64,000 nt of DNA from JASTVH01 sp042862465 (GTDB lineage: Bacteria; Pseudomonadota; Gammaproteobacteria; Pseudomonadales; Oleiphilaceae): NCBI GenBank assembly GCA_042862465.1, contig JASTVH010000004.1, positions 310,001 to 374,000 on the forward strand, in the 5' to 3' direction. This document shows positions 15,117-24,071 of this stretch, piece by piece. The position numbers and the translations under genes were made by a program. Every line of letters starts with the position of its first letter. Position 1 is the first letter of the stretch. A model generated the notes under the pieces. The model had not been told where the DNA came from. It saw only the letters and a program-made list of their open reading frames with translations, and made no database searches.

Positions 15117-17027
15117 TCAGCTGCTGGGTCCGGGGTTGGAGCCGGCATCCACTGGCGCGTGCTGGGCTTCGGCCGCGGCGGTCTTCTCGCGCAACTGCTC
15201 GCGTTCGCGGGCCTTGGCCTTTTCCTTCTCCCGCTCGGCCTGGGGCGCCAGGCTGATCAGCTCCCAGCCGGTTTCCGGCCGTGTCGGGCGCTTGCCCACT
15301 ACCGGGTGAACCCGTTTGCGGGGATCGATCACAAACAGCAGGATGGCCTTGTTGCCGTTCTGCTGCAGGAAATCGTCGTAGGTGAAGGCATCCGTCAACT
15401 GGGTGCTTTTGACCACATACCCCTGACTGGCCATGCTCGCGAGCTTGGCGTAGGTCACGCCTTCGCCGAACAGGCCGCGGGTCTGCTGGATCTTCTCGGC
15501 GGTCTGGTGGCGCGCCTTCTGCTCCTGTTCGCCTTCCGACAGGCTGAAGACGTGACCTTTGCCGAACCAGTCGAGGAAGTGGTAGGTGGCCAGGGAGTTG
15601 AGCTGCTTGTAGGGCGAGATGATCAGCAGGTTGCCGATGCCGGTCAGATCCAGATGGGTGGCCGCATGCTCGGAAACCGGATTGCCGAAATACACGCTCA
15701 GGTTCTGCATGCGGGCATGACGGACGTTTTCCCAGTTGGTGTCGGTGAGCATCACCGGGATGTCGCGTTTGTTCAGCGCCTCGCCAATCTGCCGCGCGAT
15801 CTGGTTGGCGCCCAGGATCAGGAAACCGTGTTCCTCGGGCTGCGCCACGTTGAGCAGGCGGGCGAAGGGGCGGGCGGTGAGGCTCTGCAGGGTCACGGTG
15901 GCGATGATCACCATGAACACCAGGGGAACCAGCACTTCCGCGTCGCTGTAACCCATCCGCTGCAGCTGGAAGGCAAACAGGGCGGATACCGCTGCGGCGA
16001 CGATCCCGCGCGGGGCAATCCAGCTGATGAAGAGCTTCTCCCGCCAGTTGAGCGAGGTGCCCAGGGCCGACAGCCAGACACTCAGGGGGCGGGCAATGAA
16101 GAGCAGGGCCGCCAGGACCCAGATCAGATTCCAGCCCAGTCCCAGGATCGCGCCGAATTCAATTCGTGCGGCCAGGATGATAAACAGGGCCGAGATCAGC
16201 AGAACGCTGAGTGATTCCTTGAATTCAAGAATGGAGTCCACCGGCACATTTTTCATGTTGGCCATCCAGATGCCCATGACGGTGACTGTCAGCAGGCCGG
16301 ATTCATGCACCAGTTCGTTGGATACCGCGTAGACCCCGAGCATGAAGGTCAGGGTGACCGCATTCTGCAGGTAATGGGGAATCAGGTGGCGGCGCAGGCC
16401 GTTGCCCAGCAGCCAGGCACTGAGCGAGCCCAGCGCGGTGCCGATGAATATGGTGGCGCCAAAGGTGGTCAGGGCGTGGCCGAACTGGTTGGTCTGGCCG
16501 CCGGAGACGATCCACTCAAACACCAGAACCGCCAGCAACGCGCCCAAAGGATCGATGATGATGCCTTCCCAGCGCAGGATGTTGGCCAGGTTGGCGGTGG
16601 GCCGCACCGAGCGTAACAGGGGCACGATCACCGTGGGGCCGGTAACGACAATGATGGACCCGAACAGCAGTGCGATGGGCCAGGACAGCGCCAGGGCCCA
16701 GTGACCGGCCAGGGTGCCGACCACCATGGTGACGAGGATGCCCACCGGAATCAGGTTGCGCACCATCTTGCCGTGATCGCGAATTTCATCGAAGCGCAGC
16801 GTGAGGCTGCCTTCAAAGAGAATGACCGCAACCGACAGCGAAATCAGCGGGAACAGCAGATCGCCGAACAGGGGGCGTGGATCAAGCCAGCCCAGCAGCG
16901 GGCCGGCCAGAATGCCGCCGGCGAGCAGCAGAAGGATGGCCGGCGTGCGCAGGCGCCATGCGAGCCACTGACAGGCCAGTGACAGTACGCCGATACTGGC
17001 CAGTTGTAAGACTGTGCTTGCTTCCAT
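15117..17027 (-). CDS. CPA1 sodium/proton antiporter with C-terminal RCK (TrkA-N) domain
   Basis: 636 residues. The first ~390 form about twelve transmembrane helices of the Na+/H+ exchanger fold, with VTGPTVIVPLLRSVRP and the ND-like helix near EGIIIDPLGALLAV (Asp in the conserved ion-binding position). Residues ~400-510 form a TrkA-N-like nucleotide-binding domain (FLILGANQIARQIGEAL). The last ~60 residues are a charged helical tail (REKEKAKAREREQLREK). The architecture is that of NhaP-type transporters regulated by a cytosolic nucleotide-binding domain. Ion specificity is not deducible. Confidence 0.85.
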   Translation of the reverse strand: MEASTVLQLASIGVLSLACQWLAWRLRTPAILLLLAGGILAGPLLGWLDPRPLFGDLLFPLISLSVAVILFEGSLTLRFDEIRDHGKMVRNLIPVGILVTMVVGTLAGHWALALSWPIALLFGSIIVVTGPTVIVPLLRSVRPTANLANILRWEGIIIDPLGALLAVLVFEWIVSGGQTNQFGHALTTFGATIFIGTALGSLSAWLLGNGLRRHLIPHYLQNAVTLTFMLGVYAVSNELVHESGLLTVTVMGIWMANMKNVPVDSILEFKESLSVLLISALFIILAARIEFGAILGLGWNLIWVLAALLFIARPLSVWLSALGTSLNWREKLFISWIAPRGIVAAAVSALFAFQLQRMGYSDAEVLVPLVFMVIIATVTLQSLTARPFARLLNVAQPEEHGFLILGANQIARQIGEALNKRDIPVMLTDTNWENVRHARMQNLSVYFGNPVSEHAATHLDLTGIGNLLIISPYKQLNSLATYHFLDWFGKGHVFSLSEGEQEQKARHQTAEKIQQTRGLFGEGVTYAKLASMASQGYVVKSTQLTDAFTYDDFLQQNGNKAILLFVIDPRKRVHPVVGKRPTRPETGWELISLAPQAEREKEKAKAREREQLREKTAAAEAQHAPVDAGSNPGPSS

Positions 17028-17062
17028 GACTCCCCGCGATGATGTCTGTAGTCATGCCCCGT

Positions 17063-17881
17063 TCAGGAGGCGCTTTCCGGGTTGGGTTCTTCGGCCCGGG
17101 CCTGGCGTGCCAGGCGGGCGAGCATGCGGCTGGCGGCCACAAACCCGAATGTGGCGGTCACACAGCTGGAGGCGCCAAAGCCGGTGGCGCAGTCCAGCCT
17201 GACCGGTCCACCCTCTGCAGGCTTCTGGTAACAGACTTCGCCGTCAGATGCAGGGTAGACCAGCTGTTCGGTGGAATAAACAGCTTCGATGCCAAAACGG
17301 CGCTTGGGATTGCGGGAAAAGCCGTATTCCCGGCGCAACTTGTTGCGCAATTTGGCCAGCAGGGGGTCCTGAGTGGTGCGTGAGAGGTCGGCGACCGTGA
17401 CCTGGGTAGGGTCGATCTGACCACCGGCGCCGCCGGCACAGACGACCGGGATGCGTTGCCGCTTGCAGTGAGCGATCAGCGCGGCCTTGGCCTTGATGCT
17501 GTCGATGGCGTCGATAACCCCATCCAGCTCGGCACCGATCAGGCGCTCGACATTGGCCGCCGTAACGAAGGCCAGCTCACGAACGATGCGACACTCGGGA
17601 TTGATGGCGGCGAGGCGGTCGCCCAGGGCATCCACCTTGGGACGGCCCACCTGGCCGTCCAGGGCGTGCAGCTGGCGATTGGTGTTGGAAATACAGACTT
17701 CGTCCAGGTCGATCAGGGTGATGGCCCCCACGCCGCTGCGCACCAGTGCCTCGGCGGCCCAGGAGCCGACACCACCCAGGCCCACCACGGCCACGTGGGC
17801 ACCGTGAAAGCGGGTCAGGGCCTGGCGGCCGTAGAGTCGTTCGATCCCGGAAAAACGGGCCTTGTAGCCTTCCGTCATCAT
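17063..17881 (-). CDS. tcdA: tRNA threonylcarbamoyladenosine dehydratase
   Basis: 272 residues of the E1/ThiF-like fold. VVGLGGVGSWAAEALVRSG near residue 32 binds ATP, and LIDLDEVCISNTNRQLHAL is the conserved D-x-x-x-x-N-x-N-R-Q block. DAIDSIKAKAALIAHCK and the Cys-containing CAGGAGGQIDPTQ follow. TcdA (CsdL) cyclises t6A to ct6A at position 37 of ANN-decoding tRNAs using ATP. Two start Met codons are adjacent; 17881 is used. It is transcribed in the same direction as the antiporter, 35 bases upstream. Confidence 0.92.
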   Translation of the reverse strand: MMTEGYKARFSGIERLYGRQALTRFHGAHVAVVGLGGVGSWAAEALVRSGVGAITLIDLDEVCISNTNRQLHALDGQVGRPKVDALGDRLAAINPECRIVRELAFVTAANVERLIGAELDGVIDAIDSIKAKAALIAHCKRQRIPVVCAGGAGGQIDPTQVTVADLSRTTQDPLLAKLRNKLRREYGFSRNPKRRFGIEAVYSTEQLVYPASDGEVCYQKPAEGGPVRLDCATGFGASSCVTATFGFVAASRMLARLARQARAEEPNPESAS

Positions 17882-18192
17882 GCGCGATTCATCACACAGC
17901 TTGTAAACCGAGAGATTCTACCGGCCATGGTAACGGACTCAAAGAGGGAAGTGTGGTTTCAGACCGTGAAGATGGGCTTACGTTGGACGTCCGCAGCCCC
18001 AAAACAAAAAAGCCACGCCCAAACGGGCGTGGCCAGAAGTGTCGAGTCGCTCACCCCAATTGAAGGAATCGCGGACCCGTTCAGAGACACTAATCAACGC
18101 CGACTATTGTCTCCGCGAGACCTTCCTTGCAGAAGGTCAATTTATGACAAGCGACCGGTCATTTTCGGACAATGTCACCGGCTGCCCGGCGG
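17882..18192. other. Intergenic region between tcdA and the sigma/anti-sigma operon
   Basis: About 310 bases. It contains the minus-strand terminator at 18004-18034 and a perfect 7-bp hairpin (GACCTTC, loop CTTGCA, GAAGGTC; 18119-18138). The remainder would carry the tcdA promoter. No gene is seen. Confidence 0.5.
18004..18034 (-). terminator. Rho-independent terminator of the sigma/chrR operon
   Basis: Read on the minus strand, a perfect 9-bp stem GCCACGCCC/GGGCGTGGC with a four-base loop is followed by a T-run (the A-rich stretch at 18001-18011 on the plus strand). It ends any transcript coming through chrR and the small ORF at 18193. Confidence 0.88.
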
Positions 18193-18396
18193 TCAGGCCG
18201 CCCAGTGGTCGTCCTCCAGGGCCATCAGGCTGTCTTTTCCGGACAGGATGTCGCTCAACAGCCAATCCTTTTCCGGCAGCAGTTTGCTGAAGAAGAAATC
18301 AGCCGAGGCCAGCTTGGCGGGGACCCGATGGACGATGTTGTCGGCCGGGTCCTGTCTGCCACCGGTGATCCAGACCTGGTGCCGGCGAGGGGGCAA
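18193..18396 (-). CDS. Possible small protein (67 aa) downstream of chrR
   Basis: A TTG at 18396 lies eight bases after the chrR stop, with TGAGG six bases upstream of it, and opens 67 codons. Codon usage is GC3-rich like the neighbours. The C-terminal half (KLASADFFFSKLLPEKDWLL) looks protein-like. The operon terminator lies further downstream at 18004, so the segment is transcribed if that terminator is used. I recognise no family. It may instead be a remnant of a longer gene. Confidence 0.42.
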   Translation of the reverse strand: MPPRRHQVWITGGRQDPADNIVHRVPAKLASADFFFSKLLPEKDWLLSDILSGKDSLMALEDDHWAA

Positions 18397-18404
18397 GCCC
18401 CGCC

Positions 18405-19076
18405 TCAGGAAATGAAGGGGTTGAGGAGTCGGGTGAAGGTGCCCGTCAGTTTGACCGGCGCACTCAGGACCGAGAAGGTGATGCAGTCGTCTCCCGGCAG
18501 TGCCAAGGGGCGGTGAACATGATCCTTGTCCAGGATGATGAAGTCGCCAGTCTCAAAAACACCGTTTTCATCGGTAAAGGCACCCTGCAGGACGATCGTC
18601 ATTTCATCGCCCCGGTGGGTATGTTGCGGGGCTCGCCCTCCTGGTAGCAACTTTTGCAGGGTCACCCGATCCTTGTCGGTACCCAGCCGGTCGGTCAGGT
18701 CATAGACGCTGACGTCGCCCAGCTGCTTTTTCCAGGGCAGCTCCGAATAGGACACTTTCAGCACTTTGTGCAGAATGTCTTCATCAACCCGGCGCGGGCG
18801 CGGTGGTTCTTCACCCTCTTGCTCGATGCGCCCCATGATGGAATCAAACAGGGCCTCGTCGGCCTCGCTTTTGAGCGCTGTCTCCGCAGCAGGTTCCTTG
18901 TGGGAGCGGCTCTGTCCCTCGAGCATCACGGCACCCAGACTGTTGAGCAAATCCACCTGACTGCGACAGCGACTGCAGTACTTCAGGTGCAGACGGATGC
19001 ACATGGCCCGCGGCTCGCTCAGGCTGCCGGCGCAGTAGTCCGTCAACAGGTTTTCATCAGGGTGATGCGAAATCAT
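18405..19076 (-). CDS. chrR: ChrR-type zinc anti-sigma factor with cupin domain
   Basis: 223 residues. The N-terminal anti-sigma domain has HLKYCSRC (residues 30-37), the HxxxCxxC zinc motif. The C-terminal half (from about residue 120) is a ChrR-type cupin: LPGGRAPQHTHRGDEMTIVLQGAF supplies the metal-binding His and Glu residues, ending HVHRPLALPGDD. ChrR holds its ECF11 sigma factor inactive and releases it on singlet-oxygen stress. The start overlaps the sigma-factor stop by four bases (ATGA), the usual coupling. Confidence 0.9.
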   Translation of the reverse strand: MISHHPDENLLTDYCAGSLSEPRAMCIRLHLKYCSRCRSQVDLLNSLGAVMLEGQSRSHKEPAAETALKSEADEALFDSIMGRIEQEGEEPPRPRRVDEDILHKVLKVSYSELPWKKQLGDVSVYDLTDRLGTDKDRVTLQKLLPGGRAPQHTHRGDEMTIVLQGAFTDENGVFETGDFIILDKDHVHRPLALPGDDCITFSVLSAPVKLTGTFTRLLNPFIS

Positions 19077-19720
19077 ACGGCTTGGTCCTGCAAAACAACC
19101 TTGAGTTTATTCAATGCCAGGCGTACACGGCTCTTGACGGTGCCGAGCGGAATGTCGAGCTCGTCGGCCACTTCCTGGTGGGACTTCTGCTCCATGTAGA
19201 CCTTGGCCAGCACCGTGACCTGCTCCTCGGGCAACAGTTCAAAGCTTTCCCGAATCCGTCGCTCCGCCAAAAGCCGGTGCAGCGAGGTTACTGGACCGTC
19301 CTCACCATCGCCGGGAATCTGCCACAGATCCTCGGTGTCGATGGTGGTTTCGGCGCTGGTGCGCTGCATTTTGCGCAGCATATCGATGCGCTGGTTACGC
19401 GCGATCGTGAAAATCCAGGTCGAGGCTGCGGCCTTGCGCCAATCATAGAGCGTCGCCCGCCGCCAGATCGCGATCATCACCTCCTGGACCAGTTCATCGG
19501 CCAGGTGAGGGATGCCATTGGAGAGCGCATAATATTTGATCTGGGGGCCAAAATGCTCGAAAAGCTCATGAAACGCGGCTTTGTCCTTGTCGCGTCCAAC
19601 CTTTTCCAGCTGGATGCTCCAGTGGTCTTTCTGGCGCTCAGCGCGGTTTGCGGTGCGTGTTTTGGGAGCCACTGGGCGCTCCTTGATGGCAGCCGTTTGT
19701 GAGGTGTTATTCGCTTCCAT
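19073..19720 (-). CDS. ECF sigma factor, ECF11/RpoE (photooxidative stress) type
   Basis: 215 residues from ATG 19720. An in-frame ATG at 19759 is rejected because it lies inside the -10 element of the promoter at 19759-19786. Region 2 is seen in FGPQIKYYALSNGIPHLADE through ASTWIFTIARNQRIDMLRK, and region 4 in LPEEQVTVLAKVYMEQKSHQEVADELDIPLGTVKSRVR. Pairing with chrR in an overlapping operon is typical of the singlet-oxygen-responsive sigma factors described in Rhodobacter and Caulobacter. An alanine/threonine-rich N-terminal extension of about 35 residues precedes region 2. Confidence 0.9.
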   Translation of the reverse strand: MEANNTSQTAAIKERPVAPKTRTANRAERQKDHWSIQLEKVGRDKDKAAFHELFEHFGPQIKYYALSNGIPHLADELVQEVMIAIWRRATLYDWRKAAASTWIFTIARNQRIDMLRKMQRTSAETTIDTEDLWQIPGDGEDGPVTSLHRLLAERRIRESFELLPEEQVTVLAKVYMEQKSHQEVADELDIPLGTVKSRVRLALNKLKVVLQDQAV

Positions 19721-19758
19721 TGTAGGCCCTCGACCTCGCTTCTCAAATCTACTTTGCA

Positions 19759-19786
19759 TTTACGGCCGGCGGGGGCCCCCGGATCA
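19759..19786 (-). promoter_or_regulatory. Putative ECF11 autoregulated promoter
   Basis: On the minus strand, TGATCC (19786-19781) is followed by exactly 16 bases and CGTAAA (19764-19759). This matches the TGATCC-N16-CGTAA motif known for ECF11/RpoE-ChrR promoters. Transcription would start near 19750, giving a leader of about 30 bases to ATG 19720, so the sigma factor appears to drive its own operon. Confidence 0.75.
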
Positions 19787-19890
19787 CAGCCGGAATGTAA
19801 AATCGGATTGGCTGCAACGACCCGCTGCCGGAGTTGCGTTGGACAATGTTCGGAATGCTGGCGTGGAGTAGGCTGCAGGCTTTCCATGGA

Positions 19891-20952
19891 ATGAGTCGCA
19901 GTGCCATGAGGGGAACCTTGAACCCGGATGACGAGTTCATCCTGGTCCAGTACGCGGAAATTCTCTTGCAGCTGGCGGTGGAGCAGGGTGGCCAACGGGA
20001 AGCCGTGCTTGCCCAGGCCGGCATCCCGGTGCAGCAGTTGAATGACGCCGCGGGCATGCTGACGTTGCGGCAGTTCCAGTCCCTGATCGAGGTGGCCCGC
20101 CAGGTCACCGCCAACGACGCACTGGGCCTCGATTTCGGGCGGCGCCTGAAGTTCACCACCCACGGGGCGCTCTCCCAGGCCGCGGTCAGTTGCGATACCC
20201 TGCAGGAAGCCCTGGAATCCCTGATCCGCTATTACCCCACCCGCTTCGCGGGCTTCGACCTGCGTTTTTACCGTGATGGCGAAGATGCGGTGATCCAGCT
20301 CGATGACCTGGTGGGGCTGGATCATCTGGAACCTTTTATGGTGGAGGCCCTCTTCACCAGCATCATGGAAGTCAATCTGCTGTTGTTCGGGACCACCCTG
20401 ATTACGGAAGGCAGCTGCCGCATCCGCTATGCCCGCCCGGATTACGCCGACGCCTACCGCAGTGTTTTCTATGACGGGGTCAGCTTTTCCCGGACCGCCA
20501 ACCAGCTGCGCTTCAAGGCCAGCTATCTCGATTCCCCCATGGCGCTGGCCAACCCGGTCACCCGGCGTCTAGCGGAAGAGCAGTGCGAGGCGGCCCTGCG
20601 TCAGGCCCAGGTGCGCGAGTCCATCGTGATGCGGGTGCGTCAGCGTCTGGAAAGTGCCGGTGATAGCCTGCCGGATATGGAAAGGTTGGCCGGGGAGATG
20701 CACATGACCAGCCGTACCCTGCGCCGGCAGCTGGAGAGCTTCGGGGTGCGCTATCAGGAGCTGGTCAACCAGATCCGCATGGAGCGGGCCCAGCGTCTGC
20801 TGACCTCCACCCGGCGACCGGTGGAAGCCATTGCCGAACAGCTGGGCTACAGCGATCCGTCAAACTTTGGCCGCGCTTTCCGGCGCTGGACCGGGGTTTC
20901 CCCGTCAGACTATCGCCGCCAGGGCGCGCGGGATGAGCAGCCCTCGCCCTGA
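19891..20952 (+). CDS. AraC-family transcriptional regulator (Arabinose_bd type)
   Basis: About 353 residues from ATG 19891. A TTG at 19918 with GAGGGG just upstream is an alternative, and ATGs at 19834 and 19906 have poor ribosome sites. The N-terminal domain (YAEILLQLAVEQGGQREAVL onward) is the same ligand-binding type as in the regulator at 3604. The C-terminal double HTH contains RLAGEMHMTSRTLRRQLESF and AIAEQLGYSDPSNFGRAFRR, ending WTGVSPSDYR. It is divergent from the sigma-factor operon. The target is unknown. Confidence 0.87.
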   Translation: MSRSAMRGTLNPDDEFILVQYAEILLQLAVEQGGQREAVLAQAGIPVQQLNDAAGMLTLRQFQSLIEVARQVTANDALGLDFGRRLKFTTHGALSQAAVSCDTLQEALESLIRYYPTRFAGFDLRFYRDGEDAVIQLDDLVGLDHLEPFMVEALFTSIMEVNLLLFGTTLITEGSCRIRYARPDYADAYRSVFYDGVSFSRTANQLRFKASYLDSPMALANPVTRRLAEEQCEAALRQAQVRESIVMRVRQRLESAGDSLPDMERLAGEMHMTSRTLRRQLESFGVRYQELVNQIRMERAQRLLTSTRRPVEAIAEQLGYSDPSNFGRAFRRWTGVSPSDYRRQGARDEQPSP

Positions 20953-20967
20953 GGTTGCCCGCTCCCG

Positions 20968-22878
20968 TCAGTCCTCCAGGTAGGTATAGCCCGCCAGTCC
21001 CTCTGTCAGCTCGTTGAGGATTCGCGCCTGTTCGTCGCTGTCGATATCGCTGGCCGCCAGCTGCTCGCGGTAGGACTCCAGCAGGGCGTCGCTCTCGTAA
21101 TGGACATAGTTGAGCAGCTCGGCCACGGTATCCCCCACCAGGGGATGCTCGATCCGGTAGTGCCCGGTGGCGTCCATGAACACATCCACGGAATTGGTAT
21201 CCCCGAAAAGGTTATGCATGTCGCCGAGGATTTCCTGGTAGGCGCCGGTCATGAAAAAGCCCAGCAGCAGCCGGCCTTCCTGTGGGTGGGGCGGCAGGGG
21301 CAAGGTGGTTTCGATACCGCCGCCGTGTACGTAATGATCCACCCGACCGTCGGAATCGCAGGTGATGTCCTGAATCACCCCCCGTCGCGAGAGCGGCTGG
21401 TTCAGGCCGGACACCGGCAGGATGGGGAAGATCTGGTCGATGCCCCAGATATCCGGCAGGGACTGGAACAGGGAGAAATTCACGAACAGCTTCTCGGCCA
21501 GCTTTTCATTGAGCTCGTCGAGGATGTCCCGATGCAGGCGGTTTTCCGGGCGCAGGGCATCCCGCAGCTGGAGGCAGGTGGCCATGTAGAGATCCTCGGC
21601 CTGGGCCCGCTGTGCCAGGGACAGGTTGCCGTGGGCAAACATGGCGTGCACCTCGCTGATGGCATGCACGGCATCGTGGTAGACCTCGATCAGGGAACGC
21701 TCCCGGTCCCCGTTCCCCAGGGCCTGGTAATCCCGCCAGAGGTCCTTGAGGGGGATGGGGGCCTGGTCGTCCACGGCATCGGGCTTGCGGGCGGCGGGAA
21801 CCTCGCGATCGATAACGTTGGTTATCAGCACCGCGTGATGGGCGGTCATGGCCCGGCCGGATTCGCTGATGATGTTGGGGTGGGGCACGTCGGCCGCGTC
21901 GCATTCCTCGCGTAGGGTGTGCACTACGTGCCAGGCGTACTCGTCCAGGCTGTAGTTGATGGAGCAGGCCGAGCGCGAGCGGGTGCCCTCGTAATCCACG
22001 CCCAGGCCGCCGCCGATGTCGAGGGTGTTGATGGGCGCCCCGGCCCGATAGAGTTCGGTGTAGAAGCGGGCGCATTCGCGCAGGCCGGTCTGGATATCGC
22101 GGATGTTGGCGATTTGCGAACCGAGGTGGAAATGCACCATCTGCAGGCTGTCCATGGCGCCTTCCTTTTCCAGGGTCTGCATCACATCCATGATCTGCCG
22201 GGCGGAGAGGCCAAACTTGGACTTCTCGCCCCCGGTATTCTGCCAGTTGCCCTTGCCGATGGAGGCCAGGCGGGCGCGCACACCGATCAGCGGCTGCACC
22301 CCGAGCTCGCGGGCCTGGGCCAGAATAAGCGGCAGTTCCGACTGCTTCTCCACCACGATGTAGACGCGATGGCCCATGCGCCGGCCGAGCAGGGCGGTAC
22401 GAATGTATTCGCGGTCCTTGTAACCGTTGCAGACGATCACCGAGCCGGGCGTACGTGACAGCGCCAGTACCGCCATCAACTCGGGCTTGCTGCCGGCTTC
22501 CAGGCCGAGCTGGCCGGAGGTGGCGGCCGGTTCGGCGTGCTGGATCTCTTCCACCACCCGGCGCTGCTGATTCACCTTGATCGGGTAGACCGCCGTGTAG
22601 CCGCCCCGGTAACCGTCCCGCTCCGCGGCCTGGTTGAAGGCGCCGCACAGCCGGTTGAGCCGGTCGTGAAGAATATCGGCGAAACGCACCAACACCGGCA
22701 GCGCCATGCCCTGTTGTTCCAGGGTGGTCACCAGCTCGGTCAACTTGACGCTTTCCCGGCTCTGGTCGCGATGGGGCCGGATCAGCACATCGCCCTGTTC
22801 GTCCACATCCACGTAACCATCGCTCCAGTTGGCAATGTTGTAGGCCTCGAAAACCTCATGGCGACGGCTTGCTGACAT
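20968..22878 (-). CDS. speA: Biosynthetic arginine decarboxylase
   Basis: Start ATG 22878 is fixed by AGGAGAG seven bases upstream, giving 636 residues, the normal SpeA length; the frame extends upstream to 23022 without support. YPIKVNQQRRVVEEI near residue 105 contains the pyridoxal-phosphate Lys. HFHLGSQIANIRDI, DIGGGLGVDYEGT and a C-terminal GDMHNLFGDTN block are hallmark segments. It decarboxylates arginine to agmatine, the first step to putrescine and spermidine. speE lies divergently 200 bases away. SpeB is not in the window. Confidence 0.95.
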   Translation of the reverse strand: MSASRRHEVFEAYNIANWSDGYVDVDEQGDVLIRPHRDQSRESVKLTELVTTLEQQGMALPVLVRFADILHDRLNRLCGAFNQAAERDGYRGGYTAVYPIKVNQQRRVVEEIQHAEPAATSGQLGLEAGSKPELMAVLALSRTPGSVIVCNGYKDREYIRTALLGRRMGHRVYIVVEKQSELPLILAQARELGVQPLIGVRARLASIGKGNWQNTGGEKSKFGLSARQIMDVMQTLEKEGAMDSLQMVHFHLGSQIANIRDIQTGLRECARFYTELYRAGAPINTLDIGGGLGVDYEGTRSRSACSINYSLDEYAWHVVHTLREECDAADVPHPNIISESGRAMTAHHAVLITNVIDREVPAARKPDAVDDQAPIPLKDLWRDYQALGNGDRERSLIEVYHDAVHAISEVHAMFAHGNLSLAQRAQAEDLYMATCLQLRDALRPENRLHRDILDELNEKLAEKLFVNFSLFQSLPDIWGIDQIFPILPVSGLNQPLSRRGVIQDITCDSDGRVDHYVHGGGIETTLPLPPHPQEGRLLLGFFMTGAYQEILGDMHNLFGDTNSVDVFMDATGHYRIEHPLVGDTVAELLNYVHYESDALLESYREQLAASDIDSDEQARILNELTEGLAGYTYLED

Positions 22879-22982
22879 GGGATGCTCTCCTGCGGCACGG
22901 TGATGTTTGGCGGTATTGTAGGGAATGCGACGTCTGGCCGGAATGATTATGTGCTGACTCACCACTTGTGACCAAACTGTTC

Positions 22983-22996
22983 GTCGGACGTCCGAC
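22983..22996. repeat. Inverted heptamer pair (GTCGGAC-GTCCGAC)
   Basis: A perfect 14-bp palindrome made of one GTCCGAC heptamer and its exact reverse complement, in the speA/speE divergent promoter region. It is related in sequence to the tandem arrays elsewhere in the window. Confidence 0.7.
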
Positions 22997-23078
22997 GCTA
23001 AAACACTTCTGCTCAAATCCAACTATGCCTACAATGGCCCCCATCATCCAAACCCTCGAGGATTCAGAGGTTCACGCT

Positions 23079-23939
23079 ATGACAGAACTCAACGACGGCT
23101 GGTTTACCGAAGTCTTTCAGGACGAAGGCACGGCCTTCTCGCTCAAGGTGAAGCGCAAGTGTCACGAAGAACAGACGCCCTACCAGACCATCGCGATCTA
23201 TGAGACCGAAACCTTCGGCTATCTCATGACCATCGACGGTTGTGTCATGCTTACCAGCCGCGACAACTTCCTCTACCACGAGATGATGAGCCATCCGGCA
23301 CTGTTTACCCACAAGAACCCGAAAAAGGTGGTGATCATCGGGGGCGGGGACTGCGGCACGCTCCGCGAGGTGCTCAAGCACCCGGATATCGAGGAAGCCT
23401 GGCAGGTGGAGATCGATCAGCGGGTGACCGAGCTGTCCGAGGAGTATTTCCCGGAACTGTGCGACGCCAACAGCGACCCCCGGGCCAATTTCTTCTTCGG
23501 TGATGGCATCCAGTGGATGAAGGACCTGGAGCCTGAAAGCGTGGATATCATCATCGTCGACAGCACCGATCCGGTGGGGCCGGCGGAAGGCCTGTTTGCC
23601 TCGGACTTCTATCGGGACTGCCTGATGGCCCTGCGCGAAGGCGGCATCGTGGTGCAGCAGAGCGAAAGCCCTTTGCTGCATGCCGATACCATTATCCGCA
23701 AGGCCCACGAGGATATGCGCAAGGCCGGTTTTGACCACGTGCTGACGCTGCCGTTCCCGCAGCCGGTCTACCCCACGGGCTGGTGGAGCTGCACCATGGC
23801 AGGCAAGGACAAGCCCCTGCAGTATTTCCGCGAGGCCGATGTGGATGAGCGCGGTTTCGTGACCCGCTATTACAACAAGGCCACCCACCGTGGCGCACTG
23901 GCCCAGCCGCAGTTCATGGTGGACCTCCTGGAAGGCTGA
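23079..23939 (+). CDS. speE: Polyamine aminopropyltransferase (spermidine synthase)
   Basis: 286 residues from ATG 23079, with AGAGG eight bases upstream. YQTIAIYETETFGYLMTIDG and NFLYHEMMSHPALFTH are the SpeE substrate-entry blocks. VVIIGGGDCGTLREVLKH binds decarboxylated SAM, and IIVDSTDPVGPAEGLF holds the catalytic Asp. It transfers aminopropyl to putrescine, making spermidine in the cytoplasm. Divergent from speA, it completes a compact polyamine locus. Confidence 0.94.
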   Translation: MTELNDGWFTEVFQDEGTAFSLKVKRKCHEEQTPYQTIAIYETETFGYLMTIDGCVMLTSRDNFLYHEMMSHPALFTHKNPKKVVIIGGGDCGTLREVLKHPDIEEAWQVEIDQRVTELSEEYFPELCDANSDPRANFFFGDGIQWMKDLEPESVDIIIVDSTDPVGPAEGLFASDFYRDCLMALREGGIVVQQSESPLLHADTIIRKAHEDMRKAGFDHVLTLPFPQPVYPTGWWSCTMAGKDKPLQYFREADVDERGFVTRYYNKATHRGALAQPQFMVDLLEG

Positions 23940-23968
23940 ACGCAGGATTAACAATCGGTAATCAAAAC

Positions 23969-23994
23969 ACCGGCTTTCAGGAGGGAAGGCCGGT
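23969..23994 (+). terminator. Hairpin downstream of speE
   Basis: ACCGGCTTT pairs with AAGGCCGGT (one bulge) about 30 bases after the speE stop. No clear T-tract follows, so its terminator role is tentative. Confidence 0.35.
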
Positions 23995-24071
23995 AGTGGC
24001 TCCGAAAGGGGCGCGGTATGATCAAACTGCTGTCTTCCAAAAACAGGCCAATCACACAGGGAGGGATTCCG

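Noticed and set aside
22879..23022. N-terminal extension of speA to 23022
   Set aside because: It runs through the inverted heptamer palindrome and the promoter; ATG 22878 has a strong Shine-Dalgarno and gives the normal family length.
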